64,000 bases of DNA, from assembly GCA_905215935.1 (NCBI GenBank), contig CAJMRY010000004.1, forward strand, positions 183,669 to 247,668, read 5' to 3'. Position numbers and translations under genes: made by a program. Below are positions 1 through 9,241 of the stretch, piece by piece. The notes under the pieces were generated by a model. That model was not told where the DNA came from, did no database searches, and saw nothing but the letters and a program-made list of their open reading frames with translations. The first letter of the stretch is position 1; every line of letters begins with the position of its first letter. Source of the DNA: an uncultured bacterium (lineage in GTDB: Bacteria; Bacillota; Clostridia; TANB77; CAG-508).

Positions 1-319
1 TTATGAAATGGCATCAGGTGCTGTTAGAAATCATAATCCAGAATTAATGGTTAAAGCATTTGAAATTGCAGGATATACAGAAGATGATGTTAAATCAAAA
101 TTTGGAGCGCTTTATAATGCATTTCAATATGGAACACCACCACATGCAGGTGCTGCACCAGGTTTAGATAGAATGGTGATGTTAATTTCTGATAGTCAAA
201 ATATAAGAGAAGTAATAGCTTTTCCAAAAAATAAAAAAGCAAGAGATGTATTAATGGGAGCACCATCTAATGTATCTAAAAAACAATTAAAGGATGTACA
301 CATAAAAATTGATGAATAA
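1..319 (+). CDS. aspS: Aspartyl-tRNA synthetase, C-terminal end (partial)
   Basis: This is the 3' end of a gene that begins before the window; the frame is open from base 2 and ends at TAA 317-319. The residues correspond to the C-terminal part of the class II catalytic domain of AspRS: a [14 protein letters not shown] stretch is motif 3, whose arginine contacts ATP, and it is followed by the [15 protein letters not shown] segment typical of bacterial AspRS. The enzyme charges tRNA-Asp in the cytoplasm. No in-frame CGG occurs in the visible part. Confidence 0.93.
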   Translation, partial: YEMASGAVRNHNPELMVKAFEIAGYTEDDVKSKFGALYNAFQYGTPPHAGAAPGLDRMVMLISDSQNIREVIAFPKNKKARDVLMGAPSNVSKKQLKDVHIKIDE

Positions 320-411
320 TTACTAAAATAATGATTTAAAAAAGAAACTATTGACCACACAAATGTTTTGTGATAATATGTATTAAATTTTATTTGCAAA
401 GAGGTGGTTAT

Positions 412-654
412 ATGAAGGTATTAGAACAAATTAATAGCAAGGAAATAAAGCAAATAAAAGAAGTAGTTGACGAGATAAAATATAATCAAGAAAAAACAAT
501 ACAAATCATAGAGAAAAATCATAAAACAAATATGAAAAAATTTAGTAAGTTACAGGAATATAATGAGATAAGTGACATGACAAATACTATTTTTGAAGAC
601 AGAATTTCAAGAATAGAAAAGTTGTTAGATGACATTTGTTCAAAAATTGCATAA
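412..654 (+). CDS. Small charged coiled-coil protein, unknown function
   Basis: An 80-residue ORF. The start at 412 is chosen because AGAGGTGG lies at 400-407; an upstream in-frame ATG at 370 has no such site. The protein is rich in Lys, Glu and Ile with heptad-like spacing and has no membrane segment, which suggests an alpha-helical coiled coil. I do not recognise a family. It is followed immediately by a strong terminator, so it is probably a single-gene transcript or the last gene after aspS. Confidence 0.65.
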   Translation: MKVLEQINSKEIKQIKEVVDEIKYNQEKTIQIIEKNHKTNMKKFSKLQEYNEISDMTNTIFEDRISRIEKLLDDICSKIA

Positions 655-663
655 TAAAAAGAG

Positions 664-695
664 CAAGAAACTTTAGCTTAAGTTTCTTGTTTTTT
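664..695 (+). terminator. Intrinsic terminator after the coiled-coil gene
   Basis: A perfect 9-bp stem (664-672 with 681-689), an 8-nt loop and a run of T directly after it. It lies 10 bases past the stop codon at 654. Confidence 0.85.
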
Positions 696-937
696 ATTAT
701 GTAACAATAAATTGGAAAATAGCAAAATTATAAATTTTTATAATGAAAAAAGTAGTATTATTAATAATATAAAAATTTATTATTAATATATTACGATATG
801 ACTAGTAATTATATACAATCTTGTTGTATAATATGGAAGGTAAATGTAGAATTTTGTAAAAACATGCAACATATTATATGAGTTATGTGTATTTATATTA
901 GAAATTATTTTGTATAAAAAAGAAAAAGGAGAAACAT

Positions 938-2341
938 ATGAAAAAAGTTAAATTTATTATAGTGTTATTTATAGCAAAATTAATTACAAAAATTTTAAAA
1001 CTATTAAAAAGGAATGCAACAGATTTTCCAGGAAGAATAGCATTAAAATTGTGTAAAGATTTTATTGGACAAATTGAAAAGCCAGAGATAATAATTGGAG
1101 TAACAGGAACAAATGGAAAGACTACAGTATCAAACTTTATAGATGATATATTAGTGGATAATGGTTATTCTATTATAGAAAATAAACTTGGTTCTAATAT
1201 TAAATCTGGAATTGCTACAAGTTTAATTAGTGGAGTATCTATAACAGGAAAAGTTAAAAAGAAAATTGCAGTGTTAGAAATAGATGAAAGAAGTTCAAAA
1301 GTAATATATCCATATTTAAAGCCAACATATCTAATATGTACCAACTTATTTAGAGATTCATTAAAAAGAAATGCACATACAGAGTTTATATATAGTATTA
1401 TTAATAATTATTTACCAAAAGAAACTATATTAATACTAAATGGTGATGATCCTATTTGTAGTAGTTTAGGAAATGAAAATAAGAAGATATTTTTCGGAAT
1501 AGACAAGTTACCTGATGATACAATTGAAAGCGAAAATATTGTAAGAGATATGATTGTGTGTCCTAAATGCTTTTCGAAATTAGAATATGATTATTATAGA
1601 TATCATCATATTGGTAAAATGCATTGTCCAAATTGCGATTTTAAAACTCCAGAGATAGATTATTTATGTACCAATATAAATAAAGAAGATAATAGTATAA
1701 TAATTAAGGAAAATGGAATTAGTGAGAAGTATCCTTTAATATCTGATAATATAATTAATATTTATAATATGATAGCAGCAATTACTGTACTTAAACAAAT
1801 TGGAATTGATTCAAAAGAAATAAGAGAATCTATTAAAAAGTTAAATGTAGTTGAAACAAGATTTAGAAAAGAAGAGGATTCAGGAATAGAAATAATTATG
1901 CATTTGGCAAAAGGGCAAAATCCAATTGCATGTTCTAGAGCATTTGATTATGTAAGAAAACAAAAGAAAAGTAAATCTGTAATATTAATCTTAGACGATT
2001 TACATGAGGATTCAGAAGTAATAACATGGTATTATGATGCTGATTATGAATTCTTGAATAGTGAAGAAACAAAACAAATTATTGTTGGTGGAAAAAGATA
2101 TATGGATACAGTTATACGTTTACTAATGGCAGGTGTTCCAAAAGAAAAAATTGTTTATGCTAGAGATGAAATTGAAGCTGTATCTAATTTGCAAACAAAT
2201 GGTATAGAAGAAATATTCATTTTATACGATTTATATTCACTTGAATTATGTGAAAATGTAAAAAATAAAGTAAAAGAGATAATTAAAATGCAAAAGAAGA
2301 TGGAGGATATGAATAATGAAAATAGAAGTTTTATTTCCTGA
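938..2341 (+). CDS. murT: MurT, Mur-ligase-like subunit of the lipid II amidation enzyme
   Basis: A 467-residue protein with AAGGAG 7 bases before ATG 938. It has an N-terminal hydrophobic patch, a Mur-ligase ATP site (GVTGTNGKTT, near residue 55), an inserted zinc ribbon with two CPxC pairs (near residues 207-235) and a C-terminal DUF1727 domain; this order is diagnostic of MurT. In other Firmicutes MurT pairs with GatD to amidate the D-glutamate of lipid II to D-isoglutamine. The 3' end overlaps the next gene by 26 bases, so the two are translated together. The C-terminal DUF1727 motif, usually close to DGxDVSWIWD, is here EDSEVITWYYDAD, a diverged version of the part that supplies a catalytic acid to GatD. 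Confidence 0.9.
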   Translation: MKKVKFIIVLFIAKLITKILKLLKRNATDFPGRIALKLCKDFIGQIEKPEIIIGVTGTNGKTTVSNFIDDILVDNGYSIIENKLGSNIKSGIATSLISGVSITGKVKKKIAVLEIDERSSKVIYPYLKPTYLICTNLFRDSLKRNAHTEFIYSIINNYLPKETILILNGDDPICSSLGNENKKIFFGIDKLPDDTIESENIVRDMIVCPKCFSKLEYDYYRYHHIGKMHCPNCDFKTPEIDYLCTNINKEDNSIIIKENGISEKYPLISDNIINIYNMIAAITVLKQIGIDSKEIRESIKKLNVVETRFRKEEDSGIEIIMHLAKGQNPIACSRAFDYVRKQKKSKSVILILDDLHEDSEVITWYYDADYEFLNSEETKQIIVGGKRYMDTVIRLLMAGVPKEKIVYARDEIEAVSNLQTNGIEEIFILYDLYSLELCENVKNKVKEIIKMQKKMEDMNNENRSFIS

Positions 2342-3011
2342 GTTATGTAATCTGTTTGGAGATATTAGTAATATGAAATATTTGCAAAAATGTTTACCAG
2401 ATGCAGAGTTTATTAATACTTCAATAGAAGATGTACCATATTTTGTAGATAATAATGTAAATTTAATATATCTAGGTCCAATGACTGAAAAAATGCAAGA
2501 AAAGGTAATTAAAAAATTATTAGCATATAAAGAAAGAATACAGGAATTAATAAATAAAGATGTTGTATTTTTATTTACAGGAAATGCAATGCAAGTATTA
2601 GAAAGCTATATTGAAAATGAGGATGGAAGTAGAATACAAGGATTAGGAATAATTAATTTATATTCAAAAAGAGATATGTTTAATAGATACAATTGTCTTT
2701 CAATAGGCGAATTTGAGGATATAGAAATAGTTGGATTTAAAAGTCAGTTTACTATGGAATATGGAGATAATAAAGAAAATTATTTTATGAAAGTAACTAA
2801 AGGTATTGGAATAAATAAAGAATCTAATTTTGAAGGAATTCATATAAGAAACTTTTTTGGAACAAGTTTATTAGGACCAATATTAATTTTGAATCCGCTT
2901 TTTACAAAAAAGATATTAAATTTAATGGGAGTTAATGAACCAAAACTTGCTTTTGAAGAAGAATGTATGAAAGCATATGAACTTAGATTAGAAGAATTTA
3001 AAAGGTTATAA
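2316..3011 (+). CDS. gatD: GatD-like glutamine amidotransferase lacking the usual catalytic residues
   Basis: A 231-residue protein that starts inside the end of murT. Its N-terminus (LFPELCNLFGDISNMKYL) and the order of its motifs match the class I amidotransferase subunit GatD, which should supply ammonia from glutamine to MurT. Two key sites differ. Where GatD proteins carry the nucleophile Cys in a CGGYQ-like turn, this one reads FLFTGNAMQVL. Where they carry the catalytic His in a TYLHGP-like motif, it reads TSLLGPIL. The fold is probably kept but glutaminase chemistry may be lost or done differently. Confidence is high for the family and low for amidase activity. Confidence 0.8.
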   Translation: MKIEVLFPELCNLFGDISNMKYLQKCLPDAEFINTSIEDVPYFVDNNVNLIYLGPMTEKMQEKVIKKLLAYKERIQELINKDVVFLFTGNAMQVLESYIENEDGSRIQGLGIINLYSKRDMFNRYNCLSIGEFEDIEIVGFKSQFTMEYGDNKENYFMKVTKGIGINKESNFEGIHIRNFFGTSLLGPILILNPLFTKKILNLMGVNEPKLAFEEECMKAYELRLEEFKRL

Positions 3012-3014
3012 AAT

Positions 3015-3064
3015 GACTGTTCTGCACATTTTGATGTAAAAAAATATGCAGAACAGTTATTTTT
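3015..3064 (+). terminator. Terminator after murT-gatD
   Basis: An 11-12 bp stem (ACTGTTCTGCA at 3016-3026 with its complement at 3047-3057) followed by TTATTTTTATT. It separates gatD from the convergent deacetylase gene. Confidence 0.75.
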
Positions 3065-3247
3065 ATTGCTATACTATTTAGGTTTTTAAACTCAATTATA
3101 TGCAATGAACCCTATTGCCAATGATATATAAAAAATCTGAAAGAAACAAATTTGAAAATATATAAAATAATTACTACTAATTAAAGACAATTTAAAGACA
3201 CTATTTTTGTGAATATTGTCTTTAGTTGTTAGATTTAAGTTCAAATA

Positions 3248-4039
3248 TTATTCTAATAAATCATAAAAGGTTTTAAATTCATATCCTTCCGATTTCAGAA
3301 AATTTATAGATTCTTCTAAAACATCATATGTTTTATTAACATCTCCTGTATCATGCATTAATATTACTAAAGTACCTTTATTTTTAACACTTTTCTTTAA
3401 ATTGTCTAAAAGTTCTAAATTTGAATATTTTTTCATAGAATCATTATTTAAAGCATTCCAATCTACATATGTATAATCTATTTCTTCTAAATATTTTATA
3501 GCTTTTTGTTTATCAGAATAATTAATCTTACTCATAGAGCCATTTGGAAATCTAAATATATGAGAACAATAGCTATCTTTTCCAATAGCTTTAGCAACCA
3601 TATTATCTGTTTTTAATATTTCATTTATAAAATCTTGTTTACTCTTATAGAGTTTTGAATTATTATGAGAATAACCATGATTTGCAATAAAATGGCCATC
3701 TTCATATGCGTGTCTTACTAATTCTGGGTATTCTTCTACATGTTTTCCAACAACAAAAAAGTTTGCTTTTACATTATTTTCTTTTAATATATCTAGTATT
3801 TTTGGAGTTACAACTTTACTTGGTCCATCATCGAAAGTCAAATAGGCTATTTTTTCGTTATTTTCATATATGTTTTTTATTATATCTATCTTTTCTTCAG
3901 ATAAATACTTTTCAGATGGGTTTGCATTACTACTATTGTTATCTAAATATATAAATGCAATTGTAGAGAGTAATAAAATAATAAAAAATATATATAAAAA
4001 ATTTTTTATAGTTTTTCTATTTATTATTAAAAGTTTCAT
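3248..4039 (-). CDS. Membrane-anchored polysaccharide deacetylase
   Basis: A 263-residue protein on the minus strand. It has an N-terminal signal anchor (about residues 12-32), then a NodB-homology domain: TFDDGPS with the metal and base aspartates (near residue 70), HGYSHNN with metal histidines (near 123), FRFPNGS and a C-terminal VILMHDTGD. Such enzymes remove acetyl groups from peptidoglycan N-acetylglucosamine (PgdA) or related glycans outside the membrane; which substrate applies here is not clear from sequence. AAGGAA lies just upstream of the start. It is encoded alone, convergent with gatD. Confidence 0.85.
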   Translation of the reverse strand: MKLLIINRKTIKNFLYIFFIILLLSTIAFIYLDNNSSNANPSEKYLSEEKIDIIKNIYENNEKIAYLTFDDGPSKVVTPKILDILKENNVKANFFVVGKHVEEYPELVRHAYEDGHFIANHGYSHNNSKLYKSKQDFINEILKTDNMVAKAIGKDSYCSHIFRFPNGSMSKINYSDKQKAIKYLEEIDYTYVDWNALNNDSMKKYSNLELLDNLKKSVKNKGTLVILMHDTGDVNKTYDVLEESINFLKSEGYEFKTFYDLLE

Positions 4040-4265
4040 AAAGTAATTAATTCCTTTCCTAACTAGAAGTAAAATGAATATATAGATTTTGAGAATTTAT
4101 ATTTTTAAATTAATGTCCTTTTTTATAATATATAAAGTAAAAATATAAAAAATTACTAAAAAATTGAATTATACAAATATATATTAACTATTAGTATGTG
4201 GTAATAGTACCAACCAACAAACCATTTTAAAATTACAGCAGTACACTAAATAATTAATAAACAGC

Positions 4266-4294
4266 TTGAAAAATTTATACTTGTGTGATATAAA
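4266..4294 (+). promoter_or_regulatory. Sigma-A type promoter for rlmN-prpC-prkC
   Basis: TTGAAA (4266-4271), a 17-base spacer, then TATAAA (4289-4294), about 38 bases before the rlmN start. The preceding 4040-4265 stretch shows no gene. Confidence 0.6.
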
Positions 4295-4332
4295 AAAATA
4301 GAATAAATATAAAGAAGAAAGAATAGAGAAAA

Positions 4333-5355
4333 ATGAAAAACATAAAAGATTATAATTTGGAAGATTTGAAAAAAGAGATAATAAATATTGGAGAAAAAGG
4401 GTATAGAGCAGAGCAGATTTTTAAATGGCTATATGTAGATAAAGTAACAAGCTTTGATGAAATGACTAATCTTTCTTTAGAATTAAGAGAAAAATTAAAG
4501 ATGAATTTTTCAATTTGTAATTTCAATATATTAAAAAAGCAAGAGTCATCAGATGGAACAAAAAAATATTTATTTGATGTTTTAGATGGTAATGCAATAG
4601 AAACCGTTTTAATGGAATATCATCATGGAAAAACAATTTGTGTGTCATCACAAATAGGATGTAAAATGGGATGTAAATTTTGTGCATCAACAGGAATTAA
4701 ATTCGTTAGAAATTTAAGTTCAGGAGAAATTATAGAACAAATTTTAGCTGTAGAACAAGATACAAAATGTAATATTTCGAATGTTGTTTTTATGGGAATA
4801 GGAGAACCTTTAGATAATTATGATAATGTAATAAATGCAATTCGAACAATGAATAATCCTAAAGGACTAAATATAGGAGCAAGACATATTAGTGTATCTA
4901 CTAGTGGATTAGTACCAAGAATATATGATTTAGCAAATGAGAATATACAATGTACTTTATCTATATCGCTACATGCAACTAATAATGAAAAAAGAAGTGA
5001 AATGATGCCTGTTAATTTAAGATATAATATAGAAGAATTAATGAAGGCGTGTAAGGATTATATAAAAATAACTAATAAAAGAATATCATTTGAATATGCA
5101 CTAGCAAAAGATAATAATGATAATTTAGATGATGCAAAAGAATTAGTTAATTTATTAAAAGGCATGATTTGTCATGTTAATTTAATACCAATTAATAAAA
5201 TAGAAAATGGTAAGTTTACAAAAAGTACAAATGAAAACATAATAAAATTTAGAGATTATTTAAATTCAAAGGGAATTGTAGCAACAATACGAAGAGAGTT
5301 AGGTTCAGATATAGATGCAGCATGTGGACAATTAAGAAGAAAGAACCTAAAATAG
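4333..5355 (+). CDS. rlmN: RlmN, 23S rRNA/tRNA adenine-C2 methyltransferase
   Basis: A 340-residue radical-SAM enzyme. It has an N-terminal helical domain, then the CKMGCKFCAST cluster motif (CxxxCxxC, about residues 113-121), GEPLDNY, and near the C-terminus RRELGSDIDAACGQLR, whose Cys is the one that forms the methyl-transfer intermediate in the RlmN/Cfr family. It methylates A2503 of 23S rRNA and A37 of some tRNAs. No CGG codon and no frame break. It starts a tight operon with prpC 9 bases downstream. Confidence 0.93.
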   Translation: MKNIKDYNLEDLKKEIINIGEKGYRAEQIFKWLYVDKVTSFDEMTNLSLELREKLKMNFSICNFNILKKQESSDGTKKYLFDVLDGNAIETVLMEYHHGKTICVSSQIGCKMGCKFCASTGIKFVRNLSSGEIIEQILAVEQDTKCNISNVVFMGIGEPLDNYDNVINAIRTMNNPKGLNIGARHISVSTSGLVPRIYDLANENIQCTLSISLHATNNEKRSEMMPVNLRYNIEELMKACKDYIKITNKRISFEYALAKDNNDNLDDAKELVNLLKGMICHVNLIPINKIENGKFTKSTNENIIKFRDYLNSKGIVATIRRELGSDIDAACGQLRRKNLK

Positions 5356-5364
5356 GAGGAATAT

Positions 5365-6090
5365 ATGAAAGTTTTTGCTAAATCAGATGTAGGAAAAGCA
5401 AGAGATATGAATCAAGATTATTATTATGTATCAAGTCCAGAAGAACAATTAAAATTATTTATTTTGGCAGATGGAATGGGTGGATATAATGGTGGAGAAA
5501 TTGCAAGTAGCCTTGCAACTACTTCTGTGAAAAATTATATTTCTAATAATTTTTACAAAATAGAACATGATAAAGAAAGCATATTAAATCTAATAAAGAA
5601 TGCTGTAGAATATGCTAACATGATTGTATATGAAAAATCTAAAGAAAATAAAGAATTAGAAGGTATGGGTACTACTTTAGATGTTTGTTTAATATATAAT
5701 AATAGAGTATATATTGGACATGTCGGAGATAGCAGAGTATATAGAATAAGAAAAGAGTTTATTAGAAAACTAACAGTTGACCACAGTTATGTACAAGAGT
5801 TAGTAAAAGATGGAACTATAACAAAAGAAGAAGCGTATAATCATCCAAAGAAAAATATGCTTATGAAAGCTTTAGGATGTACAGCATATGTTGAACCAGA
5901 TGTTATGGTAAAAGGATTTATAAAAGATGATATTTTACTAATGTCATCAGATGGATTAACAAATATGCTAAAGGATGAAGAAATATATAATATTATAAAA
6001 GAAAATCCAGAATTAGCTTCAGAAAAATTAGTACAAAGAGCAAATGAGCTTGGAGGATATGACAATATTACAGTTGTAATAATATTATAA
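5365..6090 (+). CDS. prpC: PP2C-type Ser/Thr phosphatase
   Basis: A 241-residue PPM phosphatase with AGGAGG 5 bases before the start. Metal-binding motifs are visible in order: DVGKARDMNQD (residue 8 on), ADGMGGYNGGE (about 34), GHVGDSRVY (about 117), SSDGLTNML (about 194) and GGYDNITVV near the end. It removes phosphate from targets of the PASTA kinase encoded next to it, the standard Firmicutes prpC-prkC pair. The off-frame CGG in GTC GGA at 5720 is read normally because it is not in the translated frame. Confidence 0.93.
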   Translation: MKVFAKSDVGKARDMNQDYYYVSSPEEQLKLFILADGMGGYNGGEIASSLATTSVKNYISNNFYKIEHDKESILNLIKNAVEYANMIVYEKSKENKELEGMGTTLDVCLIYNNRVYIGHVGDSRVYRIRKEFIRKLTVDHSYVQELVKDGTITKEEAYNHPKKNMLMKALGCTAYVEPDVMVKGFIKDDILLMSSDGLTNMLKDEEIYNIIKENPELASEKLVQRANELGGYDNITVVIIL

Positions 6091-6104
6091 AGGGAGAGTT
6101 TTAT

Positions 6105-8092
6105 ATGATTTTAGAAGGTAAAATAATAGGTAATCGATATGAAATAATAGAGAAAATAGGAAATGGTCGGCATGGCTACAGTTTATAAAGCAAAATGTCA
6201 TGTTCTCAACAGATATGTAGCTATAAAAGTATTAAGAGATGAATTTACAACAGATGAGGAGTTTATTAAAAGATTTAATTCAGAAGCACAAGCTGCCGCA
6301 AGTTTAACACATCCTAATATTGTATCTATTTATGATGTAGGAAATGAAGGGAATTTATACTATATAGTAATGGAATTAATTCAGGGAAAAACATTAAAAC
6401 AAATTATTTCAGAAGATGGCACACTTCCTTGGAAATGGTCTGTTAATATTGCAATACAAATAGCTTCAGCTCTAGAAGTTGCACACAAAAATAATATAGT
6501 ACATAGAGATATAAAACCTCATAATATTATTATAACAGAAGATGGAATAGCAAAGGTTACAGATTTTGGAATAGCAAAAGCAGTTTCTAATTCTACAATT
6601 ACGGCATTTGGAACTACTATTGGTTCTGTACATTATTTTTCACCAGAACATGCAAGAGGAGGCTTTACAGATGCTAAGTCTGACTTATATTCTTTAGGTG
6701 TTGTTATGTATGAAATGTTAACTGGAAGAGTTCCTTTTGATGCAGATACACCAGTATCTATCGCTTTAAAACATATGCAAGAAAAGGCAGTTGAACCGAT
6801 AAAACTAAATCCTGCGATTCCATTTGCAATAAATCAAATAATAATAAAAGCTATGCAAAAAGAATTGAACTTAAGGTATCAATCTGCAACAGAAATGTTA
6901 AGAGACTTAAGCTTGGCATTAAAAAATCCAGATGGTAATTTTGTAGTAGAGCATAATTTTGATGCTACACTTACACAAAGAATACCAACAATTAATAGTG
7001 AAGTATTACATAGTAAGCAAAGAAGTAGTAATGATAAAAATAACGATAATGATAATAATGAAAGTTATTTTAAGAAACATCCTAAAGCTAAAATTGCTAT
7101 GTTTGTTATAATATTTATAATAGTTTGCTTGCTTTGTTTTGGTATACCATACTTTTTAATGGTAGGACTAAACAAAGCACCTGAAAATGTAGATATGCCA
7201 GATGTTACAGGTTTAACTGTGCAAGAAGCAGAAAGTAAATTAAAAGATATAAAAGTTACATACAAAATATCATCAGAAGAATATAATAGTGAAGTGGAAA
7301 AAGGAAAAATTATTTCTCAAGATCCACCAGCAGGTTATAAAGTTTTAGAAAATAGTACTGTATCAATAGTTATAAGTAAAGGAACAGAACTTGTTAAAGT
7401 TCCAAAATTAGCAGGAAGTACATTTGAAGAAGCAGAAAGTAGCCTAAGCGATGTTAATTTGAATGTAGAAAAAATTGAAGAAACTAGTCAAAAAATACAA
7501 GAAGGGATTGTAATAAGACAAGATCCAAAAGAAAATACTGAAGCTAAAGCAGGTGACACTGTAAAGGTTTATGTAAGTAAAGGAACAGGAATTAAACAAA
7601 TAGCAGTTCCTTCAGCTATAGGAGAAACAGAAGAAAATGCTAAAAAGAGTTTAACAGATGCACGGATTTGAAGTTTCTGTTACATATGAAGAAGATACTA
7701 AAAAATCTAATGGTGTTGTTTTAAAACAAAGTTTAGAAGTAGGAAAAACTGTAGATGAAGGAAGCAAAATAGTAATTACAGTAAATAAATTAGCAGAAAT
7801 AAAAAAAGGAACAGTTAATGTAAATGTAAAGTCAATTACAAAATATAAACCAGAAGTTGATGAAGATGGAGAAGAAATTCCAGCAGACGAAGTAGAAGTT
7901 ATGGTAAAAGTAACATCTGCTGGAACAGAAGATACTGTATATAAAAAGAAAATTGGAAAAGATACAGAAAATATAAATTTAACAGTTCAAGGAGTAGGAA
8001 CAATTACAGTTAAAGTATATGTTTCAGGAATTTTAGAAAGACAAACTCAAATGAACTTAAATGATACAAATACAGTTTGGACAGCAGAATAG
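6105..8092 (+). CDS. prkC: PASTA Ser/Thr kinase, needing two +1 frameshifts
   Basis: GGGAG precedes ATG 6105. Frame 1 encodes 21 residues ending IGNG, then CGG at 6168; dropping C6168 continues as GMATVYKAKC and completes the kinase glycine loop. The second frame runs 498 codons: VAIKVL lysine, HRDIKPHNI catalytic loop, DFG, SPEHA, a membrane helix (near residue 320) and PASTA repeats. At 7663 a second CGG follows GCA; dropping C7663 continues GFEVSVTYEE and finishes the third PASTA repeat and a C-terminal extension. The total is about 661 residues, normal for PrkC/PknB. Without shifting, translation stops at TAA 6186 after 27 codons, and the second break stops at TGA 7669. The protein senses cell-wall fragments and is opposed by prpC. 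Confidence 0.88.
6168..6170 (+). other. In-frame CGG +1 frameshift site 1 (prkC)
   Basis: Codon 22 of prkC. Context GGT CGG CAT; correct reading is GGT, skip C, GGC ATG GCT. The regained Gly belongs to the ATP-binding glycine loop. The zero-frame stop is at 6186. Confidence 0.85.
7663..7665 (+). other. In-frame CGG +1 frameshift site 2 (prkC)
   Basis: Context GCA CGG ATT TGA; correct reading is GCA, skip C, GGA TTT GAA GTT. It lies inside the third PASTA repeat at the usual DAGF turn. Confidence 0.85.
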
Positions 8093-8096
8093 TGGG

Positions 8097-8334
8097 GAAC
8101 ATTGGGGACGAGGTTAAATGTTCACTTAAATTGAACACTAGGGACTGAAGATAAATGTTCATAATATACAAGTTAATACATAATATTACTTAGTATATTA
8201 ACAAATCTTACTCTTGTAGGTACTTTTTAGTGAATATTTGACCTTGTCTCTAATGTTTTTTATAAGTGAATATGCAGGTAACCCTGTCCCCAATATTTCA
8301 TTACATCGAACATTTAACCCCGTCCCAAATGTTT
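8097..8334. repeat. Small inverted-repeat element (MITE/REP-like)
   Basis: A non-coding stretch of 238 bases bounded by 27-bp inverted repeats: 8097-8123 and 8308-8334 match at 24 of 27 positions when one is reverse-complemented. The core of each end is a GGGGACGAGGTTAAATGTT-like unit. Diverged internal copies of the same unit occur at about 8133-8160, 8232-8258 and 8267-8298, giving a nested, foldable structure. It carries no ORF and is more GC-rich than its surroundings. The form fits a non-autonomous mobile or REP-type element between prkC and rsgA. Confidence 0.65.
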
Positions 8335-8356
8335 CAAGAAAAGGAGTAAATAAATA

Positions 8357-9241
8357 GTGTCAAAAGGAATAATTATTAACAATATTTCTAATATGTATCA
8401 AGTTGAAATTGATAATAAAATAATTAATTGTAATGCAAGAGGAAAATTAAAAAAAGAAGCTATGATTCCAGTTGTAGGAGATATAGTAGAAATAGAAGTT
8501 ATAGATGAAGAAAAATTATTAGGAATTATAAATAATATAGAAAATAGAAAAAATTATATTAAAAGACCTAAAATGGCAAATTTATCACAGATTATTTTTG
8601 TAGTTTCTATAAAAATGCCAAAAACAGATTTGCTATTATTAGATAAACAAATTGCATATGCAGAATATAATGGGATAAAGCCAATTATTTGTATTAATAA
8701 AATAGATTTAGATGAAAAAGAACTAGCAAATAAAATAGAAGATACATATAAAAGTATTGGTTATACAGTTATAAGAACAGTTGCAAATAAAGGAATAGGG
8801 GTAGATAGTTTAAAGGAAATTTTGAAAAATAATATTACAGCTTTTTCGGGAAATTCGGGTGTAGGAAAGTCTAGTTTAATTAACTCACTTTTTAGTAATA
8901 ACCAAGCTAAAGAAGGATTAATTAGTGATAAAAATAAAAGAGGAAAGAATACTACTACTTCGGTTAAATTATATAAATTATATAATAATTCTTATATAGC
9001 AGATACTCCAGGTTTTTCTAGTTTTGAAATTAGTGAAATAGAAAGTAAAGATTTATATAAATATTTTAAAGAGTTAAAGCAATATGACGAACTTTGTGAA
9101 TTTGTTGGTTGTAGTCATATTAAAGAAGAAAACTGTGGAATAAAACGAGGGCTTGAAAATGGTAAAATAAGTAAAGATAGATATGAAAGATATTGTAAAA
9201 TTTATAATGAATTAAAAAATAAGGAGGCACGTAAATGGTAG
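8357..9241 (+). CDS. rsgA: RsgA, ribosome small-subunit GTPase
   Basis: A 294-residue protein with a GTG start at 8357, chosen for AAGGAG at 8341-8346. It has an N-terminal OB-fold, then a circularly permuted GTPase with motif order NKID (G4), GNSGVGKS (G1), DTPGF (G3), and a C-terminal zinc site (C..GCSH..C). It helps 30S subunit maturation. It overlaps rpe by 7 bases, so the two are coupled. Several TCG-GG stretches contain an off-frame CGG and cause no break. Confidence 0.92.
   Translation: MSKGIIINNISNMYQVEIDNKIINCNARGKLKKEAMIPVVGDIVEIEVIDEEKLLGIINNIENRKNYIKRPKMANLSQIIFVVSIKMPKTDLLLLDKQIAYAEYNGIKPIICINKIDLDEKELANKIEDTYKSIGYTVIRTVANKGIGVDSLKEILKNNITAFSGNSGVGKSSLINSLFSNNQAKEGLISDKNKRGKNTTTSVKLYKLYNNSYIADTPGFSSFEISEIESKDLYKYFKELKQYDELCEFVGCSHIKEENCGIKRGLENGKISKDRYERYCKIYNELKNKEARKW

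Noticed and set aside
3183..3223. Terminator for the deacetylase gene at AAAGACAAT/ATTGTCTTT
   Set aside because: The arms pair, but the minus-strand side has no T run after the stem, so it is not a convincing terminator.
3706..3954. Long open frames opposite real genes (for example 3706-3954 plus, 47625-48458 minus, 56783-57547 minus)
   Set aside because: They lie fully opposite conserved genes, have odd composition (runs of Leu, Phe, Ile, Ser) and no ribosome binding site.
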